This document shows, piece by piece, positions 11,752 through 22,800 of a DNA stretch of 38,827 nucleotides (the first letter of the stretch is position 1; every line of letters starts with the position of its first letter). The translations under genes and the position numbers were made by a program. Source of the stretch: Amphimedon queenslandica (Eukaryota; Porifera; Demospongiae; Haplosclerida; Niphatidae); the NCBI RefSeq assembly GCF_000090795.2, contig NW_003546362.1, forward strand, positions 60,367 through 99,193. Reading direction: 5' to 3'. Under the pieces are notes generated by a model, which searched no databases, was not told where the DNA came from, and saw only the letters and a list, made by a program, of their open reading frames with translations.

Positions 11752-14424
11752 ATGAATTGGCAACTGAGTCCTCTCTTGCTCTTGATATTTTCTTTTCTTT
11801 CCATCAAAGCTTTTGGTAGGATACAACATCAGTATCAAGTGCCATCTGATGTTCTTAGGTCTGATGGTGGTACTAGGATAAGCGGCATACAGGACAGGAT
11901 TGATAAGGATATAGTCCTGGGAGGTCTTTTCACAGTCTACTTCAGTTCTGGTGGAAGTAATGTTGGCAGCTGTGGTGATGTCATATGGGAAGATGGTATG
12001 GAGATGCTTGAGGCAATGCTATATGCTATTGACAGTGTAAACTCAGACCCCACTCTACTCCCTAACTTGACACTGGGCTATGATATAAGGGACACTTGTA
12101 AAAGAGAGAATGTGGCTATGGATGAGACTATTGATATCATCTTATCCAGTGGGGATTTGGAGCTGGAGAGTTGTGCAGTTGTAGATACTAGCATATCAGA
12201 CCAAGTCCCAGTGTCAGTCATACTAGGAGCATTTGAGAGTTTCATTACAATACCAATGGCTGGCCTACTGCGTCTTTTTAAAAAGCCACAGATAAGCTAT
12301 GGATCTTCATCGACTGCTCTGAGCAATCGTGAGTTGTACAGTTATTTCTTTCGTACGTTCCCACCAGATGATAAGCAGGCAAAGGCCATGGTTGATCTCA
12401 TAGTCCATTATGGCTGGGACCACATCTCTACTATCAATTCCAATAATTTGTACGGTCAAAGAGGAATTGAGGAAGTGAAGAAGCATGCTGCAGCCAATAG
12501 TATCTGCATTGACTTTGATGCTATCATTACTGATGAATTCAAAATAGCAAACTACACTAACCTAGCAAATGAGTTACTAAATTCTTTGGCTAATGTAGTT
12601 GTGCTATTTGCTTCAGTGCATCATGTCCGTAGCCTATTGACTGAACTAGACAGGATACAAACTGAGAATAACAATGAAAGGCATTTTGTGTGGATTGCTA
12701 GTGACACATGGGCTGAACTGACAGATGAAGAATTCAATAATGTCACTGCAGGAAAATTTGGTTTTGCTGCCTTCTCTGAGAACCTCGATTCATTTGATAA
12801 TTATTTTTCTCAGTTGCTCCCTAGCACAAACAACCGTAATCCATGGTTTTCTGCCTACTATGAGCAGTATTATGATTGTAAACTCAATGGAACATCAGTT
12901 TGTGACAACAGCAGTATTACTGATGCTTCAGACTATAAACAGTCTTCAGTTGTGCCTCTGGTGACAGATGCAGTCTATGCAGCAGCTCATGCTATTAATA
13001 ACTTCATACAGGATAACTGTATTCAACCAGTCCAATGGTATCCAAACAATCAAAGCTGTTATGGATACAACCAGTCATTAAATAGAGATGCCTTGTTTGA
13101 CTATATTAGTAAAGTAAACTTCTCGAGTCCCAGTAATAATTGGGTCAATTTTAATTCGCAAGGAAACATTGCAGCAGCAAAGTACAGCATATTCAATTAC
13201 CAATTGATTAACTGTACTGCTAATGATTGCCCTTCATTCAGTTTGGTAAACATTGGGACTTGGGACAGCAGTGTTGATAATCGTCTGCTACTTGACCCTA
13301 ACGCTACCAGTCAGTTTGGAATAGCTTCATCACCAACAGGAGAGTATGTGCCAATAATGGCATTGAAATCACAGTGTAAAGTATGTGGTCCAGGTCAAAT
13401 CAAACGTATAGTGGTATCCTCATGCTGTGGTACTTGTGATCCATGTCTCGGACAAAGCTATACCAATGCTTCATTAACTAATGTTACATTATGTCAAACA
13501 TGTCCTAATGACATGTGGGGCAATAATCCGTTAACTGGTAGCACTGGCTGTGTTGATATTTCTCACACATATCTTAAACCAACTGATGCATGGGGTATAG
13601 TACTGATTGTAATATGTGCAGTTGGATTGATAGCAGTTGTATTTGTCTCATGTGTATTTGTTAGGTTCTGGAATACTCCTATTGTCAAGTCTTCAGGAAG
13701 AGAACAAATGATACTTCTACTCATTGGATTGGCTCTCTGCTTTCTCGTAACTGTTGCTTTTCTCTTAAAGCCTTCACCAATCATTTGTGGATGTCAGCGT
13801 GTTGGTCTCTGGTTTTGCTTCTCTCTTGTACTGTCAGCACTACTAGTGAAGTTAATACGGATATCACGTATAGGTTTTCACAAGAGCATGTCAAACCGTC
13901 CCAAGTGCATAGGCCCCATTTATCAGATTTTGTTTACGTTCCTGTTGGTCAGTGTACAAATGAGCTTGGTTTTAGTTTCAATGATAATAGTCCATCCAGA
14001 CACAACAACCTCTATCAAGCTTGACGAGAACAATCACAATGATAACCCAACTCTCATCCTACAGTGCACCTCCCCACACATTGCATTGATCATATTACAG
14101 ATGCTGTATATCAGTGCTTTACTTATTGCCAGCAATGTACTAGCAGTCCTTACTATTAGATTCCCTGCTAACTTCAATGAGTCCAGGTACGTATCTTTCT
14201 CTACGTTTTCATTGGGTATAATGTGGTTCCTTTTCTTGCTCTCTTACATTGCTACTGATGACTCCACCATTCAGACAGCAGTGATCTCCTCGACAATACA
14301 ATTGAGTGCATTGGCTGTATTGGGCTGCTTGTTTGGTCCTAGAGTGTTCATTATGATATTCTGGCCTAAGCAGAATGATCAGGGAACTGTAGCACCAGAT
14401 CTACCGACTGCATATGAAGTATAA
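11752..14424 (+). CDS. Class C GPCR, metabotropic-glutamate-receptor-like
   Basis: Intronless 890 aa receptor. A signal peptide covers about 1-21 (MNWQLSPLLLLIFSFLSIKA). A Venus-flytrap ligand-binding domain spans about 47-520 (EAMLYAIDSVNSDPTLLPNL; FRTFPPDDKQAKAMVDLIV). A Cys-rich NCD3G-type domain is at about 542-605 (CKVCGPGQIK...CCGTCDPC). A 7TM_3 domain follows from about 612 to 870 with the family signature FWNTPIVKSSGREQ. The tail is short and ends in PTAYEV, which could be a class II PDZ ligand. Compared by eye with mammalian mGlu receptors, residues that hold the amino-acid backbone seem kept: a Ser in the GAFESF loop, a Ser at the Thr188 place, the Asp in FPPDD, the Tyr in NLYG and the Asp in SDTW. 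The side-chain carboxylate clamp (Tyr74, Arg78, Arg323, Lys409 in mGlu1) seems lost. It probably senses an amino acid or related small molecule other than glutamate. Confidence 0.93.
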   Translation: MNWQLSPLLLLIFSFLSIKAFGRIQHQYQVPSDVLRSDGGTRISGIQDRIDKDIVLGGLFTVYFSSGGSNVGSCGDVIWEDGMEMLEAMLYAIDSVNSDPTLLPNLTLGYDIRDTCKRENVAMDETIDIILSSGDLELESCAVVDTSISDQVPVSVILGAFESFITIPMAGLLRLFKKPQISYGSSSTALSNRELYSYFFRTFPPDDKQAKAMVDLIVHYGWDHISTINSNNLYGQRGIEEVKKHAAANSICIDFDAIITDEFKIANYTNLANELLNSLANVVVLFASVHHVRSLLTELDRIQTENNNERHFVWIASDTWAELTDEEFNNVTAGKFGFAAFSENLDSFDNYFSQLLPSTNNRNPWFSAYYEQYYDCKLNGTSVCDNSSITDASDYKQSSVVPLVTDAVYAAAHAINNFIQDNCIQPVQWYPNNQSCYGYNQSLNRDALFDYISKVNFSSPSNNWVNFNSQGNIAAAKYSIFNYQLINCTANDCPSFSLVNIGTWDSSVDNRLLLDPNATSQFGIASSPTGEYVPIMALKSQCKVCGPGQIKRIVVSSCCGTCDPCLGQSYTNASLTNVTLCQTCPNDMWGNNPLTGSTGCVDISHTYLKPTDAWGIVLIVICAVGLIAVVFVSCVFVRFWNTPIVKSSGREQMILLLIGLALCFLVTVAFLLKPSPIICGCQRVGLWFCFSLVLSALLVKLIRISRIGFHKSMSNRPKCIGPIYQILFTFLLVSVQMSLVLVSMIIVHPDTTTSIKLDENNHNDNPTLILQCTSPHIALIILQMLYISALLIASNVLAVLTIRFPANFNESRYVSFSTFSLGIMWFLFLLSYIATDDSTIQTAVISSTIQLSALAVLGCLFGPRVFIMIFWPKQNDQGTVAPDLPTAYEV

Positions 14425-14610
14425 AACTGACCAAGAGTGATGGCAGTGTACACGTAAAAATTATCATTATTATAATACATAGTAGAAAAAGGATTCTAAA
14501 CATTTATAGTTTTGCAAATATGCAATTGTTAGACTATTTTAAGTCTATATCTGGTTTCTAAAAATAATTTTTTAATACATTTTCAAAATCTTAAAAATGC
14601 AAATTTGAAA

Positions 14611-15183
14611 TCAATGTTCTTCTCTGTTAAAGATTTCTTCAGCAACTAATTGCCAAATCAATTTAACGTTATGCTTCTTAAAACTGCTGACTTCAATATA
14701 CCTTAGACCCAACTGGTCTGCAAAGATCCCAGCTCTCTCACTACTGATCACCCTCTCATCTTGTAGATCAATTTTAGAACCAACCAGATAAAGCAATGGA
14801 TTAGATTGGTCTCCATAGTCACTTATCTTCTTAATCCATCCCGTTACGTTATTGAATGAACTCAGTGATGTCACATCAAACATAACCAAGCAAGCTTTAC
14901 ATCGACTGAAGTATGTGTACTGGATTGAACGGAATGTCTCTGCCCCAGCAAGATCCCAGCACTGGAGCAAGACCTCTTGTTCATTCTTGAGATTGATTCT
15001 CTTTAAACTCAAGTCAATTCCAAGGTTAGGGGTGTATGGTATAGGAGGATTCTCATACTTCAACAAACAGGATTTTCCAACTCTTGTGTCACCTATTAAC
15101 AATACTTTATAAACAATCTGAGCTGGAATCTGGGTCATATTGCTCCAGTCAACCACACCTTTAATTCCTGCTATCAGATACAT
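14611..15183 (-). CDS. Atypical Rab-like small GTPase
   Basis: 190 aa, single exon, starting at the ATG at 15183 (MYLIAGIKGVV...); Met16 (MTQIPAQ) is an alternative start. The P-loop GDTRVGKS is at residues 31-38, a switch I region is near YTPNLGID (50-57), and switch II is WDLAGAE (76-82). The G4 motif reads GSKID (135-139) instead of NKxD, and G5 reads EVSSF. The fold and the YTYFSRCKACLVMFDVT stretch are Rab/Ras-like. Three oddities matter. The catalytic Gln of DxxGQ is Ala81, the G4 Asn is Ser136, and the C-terminus (IFNREEH) has no prenylation Cys. By family knowledge this predicts slow hydrolysis, altered nucleotide affinity and no lipid anchor, so it may act as a constitutive or adaptor-type GTPase. 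A non-Rab member of the Ras superfamily is possible. Confidence 0.88.
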   Translation of the reverse strand: MYLIAGIKGVVDWSNMTQIPAQIVYKVLLIGDTRVGKSCLLKYENPPIPYTPNLGIDLSLKRINLKNEQEVLLQCWDLAGAETFRSIQYTYFSRCKACLVMFDVTSLSSFNNVTGWIKKISDYGDQSNPLLYLVGSKIDLQDERVISSERAGIFADQLGLRYIEVSSFKKHNVKLIWQLVAEEIFNREEH

Positions 15184-15229
15184 CACCTTATAATAACTAT
15201 GAGGCTTGACTTATACAAACAATATGTGA

Positions 15230-15840
15230 CCTTTAGTTCAGTAATGTAAGAAGACTGCTTTCATGATTTTGGTCATAATAATGGTTACATAGTCCTGCAT
15301 GCATAGTAATTAAGATACGGTGAAGAATACACTGATTAAGATATAGTTCAAGGCACACCAAAGTCATGGGGCAAAAGTTCTTCCTGAAATAACTTACTAC
15401 TTCAAAAACAAGGGTATCTATTGTATAACGCTCAACATGAGTACTAGGCTGTTAAGTTCTCATTAAATTAATTATTTAAAATGAAAATAAAATACAGAAA
15501 TTGGCTATAAATTGACATGCATTAATTATTGAATAATGAACAAAAAATAATTATTATTTTTGTACTTGCAGTTTAGTTAGTATCATTAATGATTGAATGT
15601 GTACCACTAGTGTCTTTCTCTTTCCTCTCACAAGAGTTCCTGTGGCAGAAGGTACCTACAAATACACACACAGAGTTCATGATATGATGCTACAAAACAT
15701 GAAAGCATGTACTTTAGTAATGACATTTACAGTGCATAATAATGATAGTAGGTTAGGAACACACGTACATGTACATGTCATTATGGGGAGGGCGATCCCA
15801 CAAGTCATGCATGCACATTACAATGGAATGTCAACAAAAT
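15230..15840. repeat. Duplicated block, copy 1 (partner at 25.06-25.37 kb)
   Basis: The sequences TTTAGTTCAGTAATGTA (about 15231) and TTAATGATTGAATG onward through TCCCACAAGTCATGCATGCACATTA (about 15585-15830) recur in the same order at 25060-25370. The two copies differ by substitutions and a roughly 300 bp length difference in the left part. Both are followed directly by satellite-like units and then a BAG1-like fragment. No coding frame is conserved between copies, so the 81-codon frame here is not treated as a gene. Confidence 0.75.
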
Positions 15841-15869
15841 AAAAATCAAACATAATGCATCAAAAATAA

Positions 15870-17890
15870 TAAAATTGGGAGTCATTTTGGAGTAAATTTA
15901 CTAAAAAGCCATAGACAACTAGCTATTTCAGAAATTTGAAGTTTTAAAAAATATTTCATGAGTTCATAACTGGAAAAATTGAAGTCATGCAGGATTGGCT
16001 CAAACTTGCTATATACATAGCATAAGGACATCAATACATCAAGGACATCAGAAAATATAACAAAAGTTGAAAGTTATTTCAGAGCCAATTTTCAGGAAAT
16101 ATCATGTGCTATTATATTACAGGGCATCTTTCCAAAATTTGGAGTTTATAAAAAAGGTCATAACTAGAAAAATTGAAGTCGGAATGGCTCAAACTTTCTA
16201 CACATAGCATCAGGACATTAGCATGTACTTAAAAATTATGATAAAATTTGGAGTGACTTCAGAGCCAATTTTTGGAAAGAACCACGGCCTTGGGTATTTT
16301 TCAGATTTTGGCCTATTTCTTAAAATGGCCATAACTTGAAAAATTAAAGTCAGATTTAGCTCAAACTTTCTACACAGCATAAGGACATCAATATGTATCA
16401 GAAAATGTAATAAAAATTTGGGGTGATTTTGGAGCCATTTTTTGGAGAAAACCATGGGCTATAGTACAGGGTATTTTTCAGAAATCGGCCAAATTTTTAA
16501 AATGGCCATAACTCGAAAAATACTTGTTAGAATCAGTTCAAACTTTCTGCATAGCATAAGGACATCAATATGCATCAGAAAATGTAATAAAAATTGGGGG
16601 TGATTTTTGAGCCATTTTTGAAAAAAACCATGGGCTATTATAGTACAGAGAAATTAAAAAAAAATTTCTGATTTCCTTAAATGGCCATAACTTAAAAAAT
16701 TAAAGTCGGAATCAGCTCAAACTTTCTACATAGCATAAGGACATCAATATGTATCAGAAAATGTAATTAAAATTTGGGGTGATTTTGGAGCCAATTTTTG
16801 GAAAGAACCACGGCCTTGGGTATTTTTCAGATTTTGGCCTATTTCTTAAAATGGCCATAACTTGAAAAATTAAAGTCAGATTCAGCTCAAACTTTCTACA
16901 CAGCATAAGGACATCAATATGTATCAGAAAATGTAATAAAAATTTGGGGTGATTTTGGAGCCATTTTTCGGAGAAAACCATGGGCTATAGTACAGAGTAT
17001 TTTTCAGAAATTGGCCAAATTTTAAAAATCGCCATAACTCGAAAAATACTTGTTGGAATCAACTCAAACTTTCTGCATAGCATAAGGACATCAATATGCA
17101 TCAGAAATTGTAATAAAAATTGGGGTGATTTTGGAGCCATTTTTCAGAATAAATCATGGGCTATAGTACAGGGTATTTTTCAGAAATCGGCCAATTTTTT
17201 AAAATGGCCATAACTCGAAAAATATTTGTTGGAATCAACTCAAACTTTCTGCATAGCATAAGGACATCAATATGTATCAGAAAATATAATAAAAATTTGT
17301 GGTAATTTTGGAGCCATTTTTCGGAAAAAACCATGGGCTATAGTACAGGGAAATTTTAAAAATTGTCTGATTTCCTTAAATGGTCATAACTTAAAAAATT
17401 AAAGTCGGAATCAGCTCAAACTCTCTACACAGCATAAGGACATTAATATGTATCAGAAAATGTAATAAAAAATTGGGTGATTTCGGGGCCGATTTTCGGA
17501 AAAAACTATGGGCTATAGTATCTGGTATTTATCCAAAATTTTGAGTTTATAAAAAGGTCATAACTAAGAAAATTGAAGTTAAAATAGCCCCAAACTTTCT
17601 AATTGTACATACATGTAGCATATAGACATCATTATGTACACGTATCATAAAATGCAAGAAAAATTGGAAGTGATTTTGGAGTCAATTTTTGAAGGATACC
17701 ATGGGCTATATCGTGTACAAGGTATTTTTCTAAAATTTGGAATTAAAAAATCGTAACTAGAAAAACTGAAGTCGGAATTGGCTCAAACTTTTTACATACA
17801 TGTAGCATAAAAACATCAATATAAATTTTAAAATGTAATAAAAATTGTGGCAATTTTGGAATTAGTTTTTGGAAAAGACCTTATTGGGTG
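15870..17890. repeat. Satellite array of about 11 units of about 177 bp, with a three-unit higher-order period
   Basis: The landmark AAGGACATCAATATG recurs near 16381, 16558, 16737, 16907, 17084, 17260 and 17436, with diverged copies at both ends, so units are 170-179 bp. Another landmark is ACCATGGGCTATAGTACAG. Two subtypes are mixed, one reading TACTTGTTRGAATCA and one ATTAAAGTCGGAATCA. A near-identical segment (CCACGGCCTTGGGTATTTTTC) recurs about 527 bp apart (16281 and 16808), which indicates a higher-order unit of three monomers. The matching minus-strand frames of about 75-81 codons at 16210-16981 are by-products of this repetition. Confidence 0.9.
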
Positions 17891-18128
17891 CCCTATACCT
17901 GTATGATAGGTGATTTGGTGCTTAACTATTGCATTAAAAGCTAAATTTGCCATTTTTGTTCAATTATACACATTAAACAATGTAAATTTGCCAATTACTT
18001 CCCATGGTTACTCTAATTAATAAATCATTACGCAAATAAAAGTAATGATCAACCATTAATAGGAAAACTTTCCCTAATAGAACTGTAGTATGCACAGTGG
18101 CTCTGGGGGTACTACTGTAAATACTTAC

Positions 18129-18949
18129 TAGTTCATGTCTAGTTCCTCTAGATTCTTCATTAAATTCTCATTGCATGACAAACTTTGCTTACGTAACTTA
18201 TCACAAGATTCAGAGACTAGCTCTGACAACAGGAAATTCTGGAAATAACAAAGATTATAATTAAAAGGGAACATTAATAGACTCATTGAACAAATCATAT
18301 GACTAACTGATATAATAGTACATTTAATCATTAATTTCAGGCATAGAGTAATAGTAATAAATAATGTAATGAACTAATGATCGTAATTGAAACCAATATG
18401 TTTTACATAATATTGATTGCAATATAAATACCATTTATGGAAAGGCATGTGGTTAAATTTTGTAATTCGAATCAAGTAAACTAAGCTCAAGGGGGAGCAA
18501 ATGCCATTAGCCATAAAGAAACTCATTACATACAGTGCTTTAATTTTAAGACATTTTGCTGAAATATATATGTGCATGTATATACAGAATTCATTTACTG
18601 CACAAATGAAAGTACCTTTTCAATCCCCTCCAGCTCTTGTTCAATCTTCTTAATCTTTGTCTCAATAGTAGATCTATTTGTTGATTCTTAAATATCATCA
18701 AGCTTCTTGAGATCTCAGTTTCCTATTTTATATATACGTAATCCGAAATTATCCGATTCCCATAAATTATGTCAAACATAGTGTAGGATTCTTACCACAC
18801 CAGTTTGCAAGTACCCTCTAGTTTCTTTACTTTTTTCCAATTCAATCCTAGGCTCACTTTTCCATTTCGACTTTTCGTGCATCACTGATGAATAGCCTAG
18901 GGAAGTTGCCAGGATCCTCTAGTAATATCGTGATCATCTACCTTTGATC
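18129..18949 (-). pseudogene. BAG1-like fragment, copy 1: ubiquitin-like remnant plus BAG domain, broken
   Basis: On the minus strand a UBL-exon remnant ends at 18949 (acceptor CACAG, then GSKVDDHDITRG), with an internal deletion relative to the copies at 26.0 and 35.3 kb. Further on, 18616-18714 reads DLKKLDDI, an in-frame TAA (18688-18690), then STIETKIKKIEQELEGIEK with donor GTAC. 18129-18238 reads NFLLSELVSESCDKLRKQ and continues to NLMKNLEELDMN, with donor GTAAGT. Together these resemble the start and middle helices of a BAG domain, the Hsp70 nucleotide-exchange module that follows a UBL in BAG1. A short ATG-opened exon (18796-18882) lies between, of unclear origin. In-frame stops (TAA, and a TGA before DLKK) and the damaged UBL suggest a pseudogene, but the clean splice sites and the open second BAG exon leave room for a diverged live gene. 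Confidence 0.55.
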
Positions 18950-19040
18950 CTGTGAGGTTGTGACAAAAAATAACATAATCATTAATCTATAGCCACGTCC
19001 ACATTATAGATATCAACTTCATCATCATCAAGGTGCATTT

Positions 19041-19369
19041 ATGGCGGAAAAAAGTGGATCTTGTAAAAGAGCCTCGCAGCTATCAAAAGGAGGCCCTCAA
19101 CTCCCAAAGAATGGCAGTGGCCCGCCTGGAACAAAGAGTAAGATTCCTAAAAACTCCTACTAATCATGCTGCATCCAGTCCAGCGCTAGTCCACTGTGTC
19201 TGGTCTGTTCTTCCACCGAAGACGTTGGACTCATGGTCGAGTGCGAGTCCTGTTCAAAGTGGTCTCATTCCAAGTGTGTCGGCATAACACAGTCTACTGC
19301 TCCCTCCTTTCCTTTTGTCTGCCCCTTCTGTGTCAAGTTGCTCTTTTCCAGATTAGCTGCTGCGGAACT
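19041..19369 (+). CDS. PHD-finger exon(s), interrupted by an assembly gap
   Basis: A C4HC3 PHD finger is clear between about 19195 and 19335: CLVC, VECESCSKWSHSKC, then VCPFC. It is followed by LLFSRLAAAE running into the N gap. Upstream, an ATG at 19041 opens a basic, Gly/Pro/Lys-rich frame (MAEKSGSCKRASQLSKGG) that hits TAA at 19161, in frame with the finger. A candidate 41 bp intron (19132-19172: GTAAGA, a CTACTAAT branch-like site, ATCCAG) would bypass this stop. However, its phase fits a different upstream frame (...ARLEQR), not the MAEKSG one. Either this is the 5' part of the coiled-coil/NACHT gene that follows, or it is a remnant of a retroelement ORF1, some of which carry PHD fingers. 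PHD fingers generally bind histone H3 tails. Confidence 0.6.
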
Positions 19370-19379
19370 NNNNNNNNNN
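19370..19379. other. Assembly gap (10 N)
   Basis: Ten undetermined bases directly follow the PHD-finger exon. The real gap length is unknown, so an exon end or further exon could be missing. 19380-19807 contains no recognisable gene and is treated as possible intron. Confidence 0.99.
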
Positions 19380-19807
19380 TGCAAATCATATTTAATTAGC
19401 TGTTACTATAGTGGGTTATTGTTGTGGCACTTTATTTTGTGTATTAGTGGTTTTTGGGCATAGACACAAAATTAAAACTCACAAAATTATTAAAAGTGTA
19501 TGTTAATTGTCATTCTGTCAACGATATAAAGTGGGTATTGATTGAAATGTATATTTAGTAGTTTTGAGCACTTTTGTAGCCATGAGTCATTGAGCATGCT
19601 CAGAATGGCAGCAACATAGCAAATTTTATTTTGGCGATTTTATCAATTATCCACCAATACTATACAATAAAACCACAAAAGGGCCACTTAAAGCAAACTA
19701 CTGACAAATCAATAAAAATAACTCACCCTATGGTATAAAAAAAATTATAAAATCATTTTACTAAGGAGAAAAAAGTGATTCTATTATGTTTTAATTACTA
19801 CATTTAG

Positions 19808-22800
19808 AACCCATTGTTGAATCAAGTATTGCACAGAAAGTTGAATACTATCGAGAAATGTGGATGAAGGAATGCAAACACTATGACCACATAAAGGAAA
19901 GTTTTGAGAATATCCAGAGTGATGTAGCAAAGGTTAAGGAAAAGGAAATTCCTGAAATTAAGAAAGGTGTGTAAATTGTGTTAATTATTTTGTGACATGT
20001 AATTACTTTAGGTCTGTCTGATGCACAAGAAAGTTATGATAAGTTAAAAATTGATCAGGAAAAAATGGAAGAGCAGCTTGCCTCTACAGTTTCCTCTCTT
20101 GAAGAAACATATCGAGAAGTTAAAGAACAGAGCGATGAACAAATAAGTTCAATGAAGTCACATCAAAAAGCAATGGAAGATAAGCAAGAGAGCCATGAGA
20201 GACAGCTTACTAGTCTAGATGAGAAGTTGACACAGACCAGTTCAGTAATGAGTGTATTTCAACGGAAACAGACCAATACTTCAGCACGTGTCAGCCACAC
20301 GATACAACTCATTAAGGAAGTGTCTGATGATAAAGACAAAGAAATTGAACGATTGGACAGTAAGACCGATACTTTAGCAGATACTGAGAAACAGATCTCA
20401 GAATGTATATATGAAATGGGAGGTGCTCTACGTCAACTCTCAGAAAAAGATGATGAATTGTCTGAGAATATTGAGGAACTAACAATAAATTTTGAAAATG
20501 TAAAAGTGGACGTGACAGATTTAAAAAAGGCTTTGCAGCAAAAAGGTACACACAATAAGGAGATATTAGTATGAGAGTAATACATGTAGGTAGCCTATTA
20601 TAGTAATAAAATTTTAATGCTGATGCATAAATGCATGAAACTTAAGTTGGATTTACAATAATTTTGATGCTAGGCCAGCGTACTTTTATCCTTAATCACA
20701 AGTATGAATGATTTGACCTTTTGATGCAAGCATCATGCTAGAATTGAACCAATTTCAACTCCAGCATCAATATAATATCAGGACCAGCATAATCTACATG
20801 TACCTTTATTTTTCAAGTGAAATGATTAAAATAAATTTGTAAATATTTATGCCACAACTAGTAATTACCCTTTATGTGTAATTGAAGTTTTTGGAATAAA
20901 AATAAGTTCCTTAGCTCGATATAGTTGATATTTTATAGTGTAGTGACTCAATCATTACCTTTTGTATTAGCTTATGATAGATATCTATACTAAAGTACCA
21001 ACATTAATAAATCTGTTAATTTCACTTCATTTTTAGGTATCTCCTCCAAACTCAGTGTCTCTTACTTTGAAAGTGATATTAGCTATTTGAATGGTCAGTA
21101 TCACGAAGGCACTAGACAGTGGTTGTTTGATCACGTTTTATCATTATTAAAACAAAGCGTTCTAAATACCACTGGTCCCAAAATTCTTTTAGTTACTGGA
21201 AATCCTGGAATGGGCAAATCTGTTATTGCTGCAAAATTAATTTCAATTTTTAAACATGATTCAAAAATTGCTGGTTGGTTCTTTTTTCAGCATCACATGG
21301 GTCGGAGGAGTAATTGCAAGATGCTGGTTCAGTCACTCTGTTATCAAATGATGTCTACTGTTTCTGGTTTTTCAGCTCAAGTCGAAGAGCATTGTTCTGA
21401 TATTGATCCTTCTTCACTCTCTCCATTAGAACTATTTGCATGTCTTATTCGTGAACCTCTTCATCATCTCCCACCTGATCATGCAGAAATGATAATTATG
21501 ATTGATGCACTTGATGAATGTGATTTTGAATCACAACAAGATCTGACTAAGCTGTTTATTCGAGAGTTTGTTAAGCTTCCAAAGTGGTTAAGTATTATTG
21601 CTACAACACGCCCAGATCAAAAACTTCTCAGAGCATTGAAGCGAGTGAAGCATGTTATTGAGCTCTTACAAGATGATCCACGTAATTTAAATGATATTCG
21701 TATTTTTTTGGTAGATTTTTTTAAAGAAAAGATTGCTAATTCCCAGTTGGAGTCAGCTGTAGAGCTTTTGCTTAAAAAGTCTGAAGGAATGTTCTTATAT
21801 TTTTATTATGCAATCGATTCATTGGCTGGAAGAGCTGAAATCAGTCTAGATGAGTTAGAAAAACTTCTCCCTGATGGTATTGATGATTATTATGAGCTTA
21901 ACTTTCACCGTTTGTTTGAAGCAATGGGCAAAGAGAAATATCACAAGTTACTCCAAGCGATACTTGCTTCAAGATCTCCTGGCTTACCACATGCCTTTGT
22001 TGGCCGTCTGCTTGATTTAGATGTACAAGAAACAACCAAAGTGGTGACTCTTATCTCAACATTGTTTCCAGTTCATAATGATTGTATTGCCGTATTTCAC
22101 AAATCAGTACTCGACTGGTTGCTCAATGATGATCTGGCTGGCCAATATGCAATTGATTTAATGGCAGGTCAGAAAAGTTTAGCTAAAATCTGTCATTCAT
22201 TGCTTCAGCAAATAAATACAGCTGCTTCCTTATCAGATACTGTTCATCAGTATGTCATTCTTAATGTAATGCATCATTTATGTCAGGTTTCAGCCATGCA
22301 CCAATTTTCTAGCTATCTTATGAGCACTATAGAAAGTCTGGTTTTCTTATACCTTCGTCTTCTTTTTTCACATGGCAATACTGAGGGCCTTTTGGAGGAT
22401 TTAGCTGAAGTGCGAAAGGCTTTTAGCAAGAATATAAAGCTTAGACAGAAAGCACAGGATATTTCTTCATTCATACAAAGATGTGCACATGTTTTGATCG
22501 GAAAGCCTTATTTAATTTTGCAGTGCACACTTAATGAGCCCGATGTTTTTTCTCGTCGACTTAGAATTGAAGAGTATCTTTCTAATCCTTCTGACACCTT
22601 CAAGGAACTGAAGGTCATTCTTCAAGTTATCAACAAGAATCAAGAATTTAGTTCTTCACTCATATCATTCACATCTGATGATAACATTTCAAGCTGTTTG
22701 TTCTCACCTAACCAGGATAATATTATCTGCAGTGATTATAGTAGCATGATAAGTATTTGGGAGGTTAATACGGGTGAACTAGTGTGTAAGGTTGATCTTA

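Noticed and set aside
15597-15842. 81-codon plus-strand frame
   Set aside because: The frame is not kept in the duplicate at 25.1-25.4 kb and the composition is not protein-like.
16210-16981. Two similar minus-strand frames of 75-81 codons
   Set aside because: They lie in the satellite and are similar only because the repeat has a 527 bp higher-order period.
1-17890. CRISPR array from regularly spaced repeats
   Set aside because: Whole units of 177-186 bp repeat without unique spacers, in a eukaryotic setting; this is satellite DNA.
18374-18577. 67-codon minus-strand frame
   Set aside because: Lies between the two BAG-like exons in what should be an intron and shows no family pattern.
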